Positions 62,248-64,000 of a stretch of DNA of 64,000 nt are shown here, piece by piece. The notes below the pieces were generated by a model, which saw only the letters and a list, made by a program, of their open reading frames with translations, was not told where the DNA came from and did not search any database. Numbering within the stretch: position 1 is the stretch's first letter; every line of letters starts with the position of its first letter. Source of the stretch: Nioella ostreopsis (GTDB lineage Bacteria > Pseudomonadota > Alphaproteobacteria > Rhodobacterales > Rhodobacteraceae); assembly GCF_004000255.1 (NCBI RefSeq), contig NZ_RCIQ01000004.1, positions 214,836 to 278,835 of the forward strand, written 5' to 3'. Both the position numbers and the translations under genes were made by a program.

Positions 62248-64000
62248 ATGTGTTTGACCTGCGCCATATTCAATCCTTTCAAAACCGATGGCGACTGGCT
62301 GCATGACACTGGCGGCGAAAACGCGCTGACCATCTCCGAAACCTCCGATGCAGCTGGAAACTCCAGCACTGTGTACGGCATGTCTTCGGGCGATTCCTTC
62401 GTTGGCACGCTTGGTTTTGACAACGATTGGGACTGGGTCGAAGTGAACCTCACGGCGGGCGTGACCTATACGTTCACGATGACCGCTGGCTCGATGACGG
62501 ATCCGTATCTCTATCTCTATGACGGGTCCTCAAACCCAGTTCGGAGCAATGACGATATGGGGACCGGCACCCTGAACTCCCAGATCGTGTACACCGCAGC
62601 ATCGAGTGGCACCTACTACATCGCCGCGGACAGCTACTACAACAGCCCCGGCTATACCGGCAGCACGGTCGACACGGGCACCTACACCCTGACCATGAGC
62701 GGCGGAGGCACCACCCCGCCGCCGCCCTCTGGCAACGACCTGCTGGACTCGATCACCTGGGGCTATACGGCCCCCACCTCCATCAACGTCTACTTCGTGC
62801 CCGGCGGCGTCAGCTTCGATGACCCCTATGACACGCCACAGACCACCTCGACCTGGAGCACTTACGAACAGCAGCAGGCAATGCTGGCTTTCGAGACCTT
62901 CGAGAACGTGGCCAACGTGAATTTCAACGTGGTCACGAACCCCAACCAGGCCGATTTTTTCATGGTTGAATCCACCGACCCGGACTCCTCCCTCGGCTAT
63001 TGGGGCGTCGGCGGAACCTCGGTGACGATCAACGGCACCTCCTACAACAACCTTGACGGTCACGGCGTGTTCTACAATGGCGGTCAGGGCTGGACGACGC
63101 TCGGCCAGGCACAGGGTGGCTACGGGTTCATCACCATGATCCACGAAATCGGTCATGGCATGGGTCTTGCCCATCCGCACGACACCGGTGGCACCTCTTC
63201 CATCATGGACGGCGTGACCGCGTCGTTTGGCAGCCTGGGCAATTTCGACCTCAACCAGGGCATCTATACGACAATGTCCTACAACGATGGCTGGCAGACC
63301 GCCCCGCACGGGGCCAGCCCGTCGGACAATTACGGCTGGCAGGGCACGCCGATGGCCATGGATATAGCGGTTCTGCAATCGCTCTATGGGGCCAACACCA
63401 CCTTCAACAACGGCAACGACACCTACGAGCTGTTCACAGTCAATCAGACGGCCTTTTCCCACGCCTACTACTCGACGATCTGGGATACTGGCGGCATTGA
63501 CACGATCGTCAATCCCGGCCTGCTGTCCTCCATCATCGACCTGCGCGAAGCCCCGTTGACCTATTCGGCCAATGGCGGTGGCTATGTCTCTTATGTCACA
63601 GGAGTACATGGCGGCTTCACCATCGCCGCCGGGGCCGTCATCGAGAATGCGACCGGTGGTCGGGGAAATGACACGATCATCGGCAATGACGTCGCGAATG
63701 TGCTCGATGGCAACCTCGGCAATGACACGCTGACCGGAGGTGCTGCGATCGATACGTTCATCTATTCCGGTGGGCAGGACGTCATCACGGACTTCAACGG
63801 AGACATTATTCGGATCAACCTGACCTCTTGGTTTGGCGATGTCAGCTCACTGCTGGCCTCTGCAGTTGTCCAAAGCGGCAATCTCGTGCTCGACTTCGGC
63901 GGTGGCTACACGTTGACACTCAACGGTGTGACCAGCACCGCAGGCCTCGCAGGACGCATCCGTGTCGGCGACAGCGACCCCGAGAGCGACCTGACCGGCG
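62248..64000 (+). CDS. PPC-M10 serralysin-type RTX metalloprotease (3' end outside window)
   Basis: 584 residues are visible and the frame is open at the right edge. The start has GGAGAG 7 nt upstream. Residues about 25-150 form a PPC-like beta-sandwich (SFVGTLGFDNDWDWVEVNLT, TYYIAADSYY). The metzincin site is HEIGHGMGLAHPHD with His299, His303 and His309 as zinc ligands and Glu300 as base; the Met-turn is YTTMSYNDG. RTX repeats begin near residue 470 (GGRGNDTIIGNDVANVLDGN), with the M10_C pattern DTFIYSGGQDVITDFN. No cleavable signal peptide is seen, as expected for type I secretion. The N-terminus has Cys2 and Cys5. It should be an extracellular calcium-stabilised protease. Confidence 0.92.
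   Translation, partial: MCLTCAIFNPFKTDGDWLHDTGGENALTISETSDAAGNSSTVYGMSSGDSFVGTLGFDNDWDWVEVNLTAGVTYTFTMTAGSMTDPYLYLYDGSSNPVRSNDDMGTGTLNSQIVYTAASSGTYYIAADSYYNSPGYTGSTVDTGTYTLTMSGGGTTPPPPSGNDLLDSITWGYTAPTSINVYFVPGGVSFDDPYDTPQTTSTWSTYEQQQAMLAFETFENVANVNFNVVTNPNQADFFMVESTDPDSSLGYWGVGGTSVTINGTSYNNLDGHGVFYNGGQGWTTLGQAQGGYGFITMIHEIGHGMGLAHPHDTGGTSSIMDGVTASFGSLGNFDLNQGIYTTMSYNDGWQTAPHGASPSDNYGWQGTPMAMDIAVLQSLYGANTTFNNGNDTYELFTVNQTAFSHAYYSTIWDTGGIDTIVNPGLLSSIIDLREAPLTYSANGGGYVSYVTGVHGGFTIAAGAVIENATGGRGNDTIIGNDVANVLDGNLGNDTLTGGAAIDTFIYSGGQDVITDFNGDIIRINLTSWFGDVSSLLASAVVQSGNLVLDFGGGYTLTLNGVTSTAGLAGRIRVGDSDPESDLTG

Noticed and set aside
1..64000. CRISPR array, rRNA genes, riboswitch
   Set aside because: No regularly spaced direct repeats, no rRNA-like segment and no recognisable riboswitch core were seen in any gap; the only RNA gene supported is tRNA-Thr.

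Overview
The window looks like chromosomal DNA of a Roseobacter-type alphaproteobacterium (Rhodobacteraceae). Evidence: high GC codon use; the order lptF-lptG-lptD-surA-pdxA-rsmA; DUF4167, DUF1499, TIGR02281-type aspartic protease and MaoC-Pta fusion genes; several Hint/RTX proteins; and a GC-rich extragenic repeat with the core CCCCGAGGTATTTT that I associate with this family. Taxonomy is inferred from gene content only.

Layout. (1) 0-7 kb: end of an exopolysaccharide locus with a secreted SGNH plus glycosidase-like protein (cut by the window edge), two GT4 glycosyltransferases, a Wzy/O-antigen-ligase-like membrane protein and an ExoY-type sugar transferase, followed by about 0.9 kb of AT-richer regulatory DNA. 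(2) 8-22 kb: mixed core genes (CorC/HlyC transporter, a dimethylglycine/sarcosine dehydrogenase-like enzyme with a MobA-like partner, ndk, an ABC-F ATPase, MarC, an aspartic protease), interleaved with three Hint-domain proteins, one carrying RTX repeats and two forming a tandem pair. (3) 22-40 kb: housekeeping block with holC, pepA, the LPS-transport/outer-membrane operon, prmC-prfA, ackA with a MaoC-Pta fusion, the 5-oxoprolinase genes pxpBCA and tRNA-Thr(TGT).

(4) 40.3-61.5 kb is accessory. It starts at tRNA-Thr with a frameshifted hsdM fragment and a GNAT gene broken by a small internal inversion. It continues through small membrane/redox operons with AraC and LysR regulators, an aldolase/hydrolase pair with a GlxA-type regulator, and a tightly coupled catabolic operon: amidotransferase, creatininase, cytosine-deaminase-like amidohydrolase, FAD oxidase, TauD dioxygenase and a Tat-exported solute-binding protein. 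It ends in fused remnants of an IS3 transposase and a tyrosine integrase. This looks like an old, decayed tRNA-associated island, although I could not find a matching att repeat. (5) 61.7-64 kb: a small secreted protein and a PPC-M10-RTX metalloprotease cut by the right edge.

The most interesting parts are the uncharacterised catabolic operon (53.5-60.3 kb), the tandem Hint cassettes with unlike N-terminal heads, the SGNH/glycosidase fusion, and the rearrangement scars at both ends of the accessory region. No CRISPR array or rRNA gene is visible.
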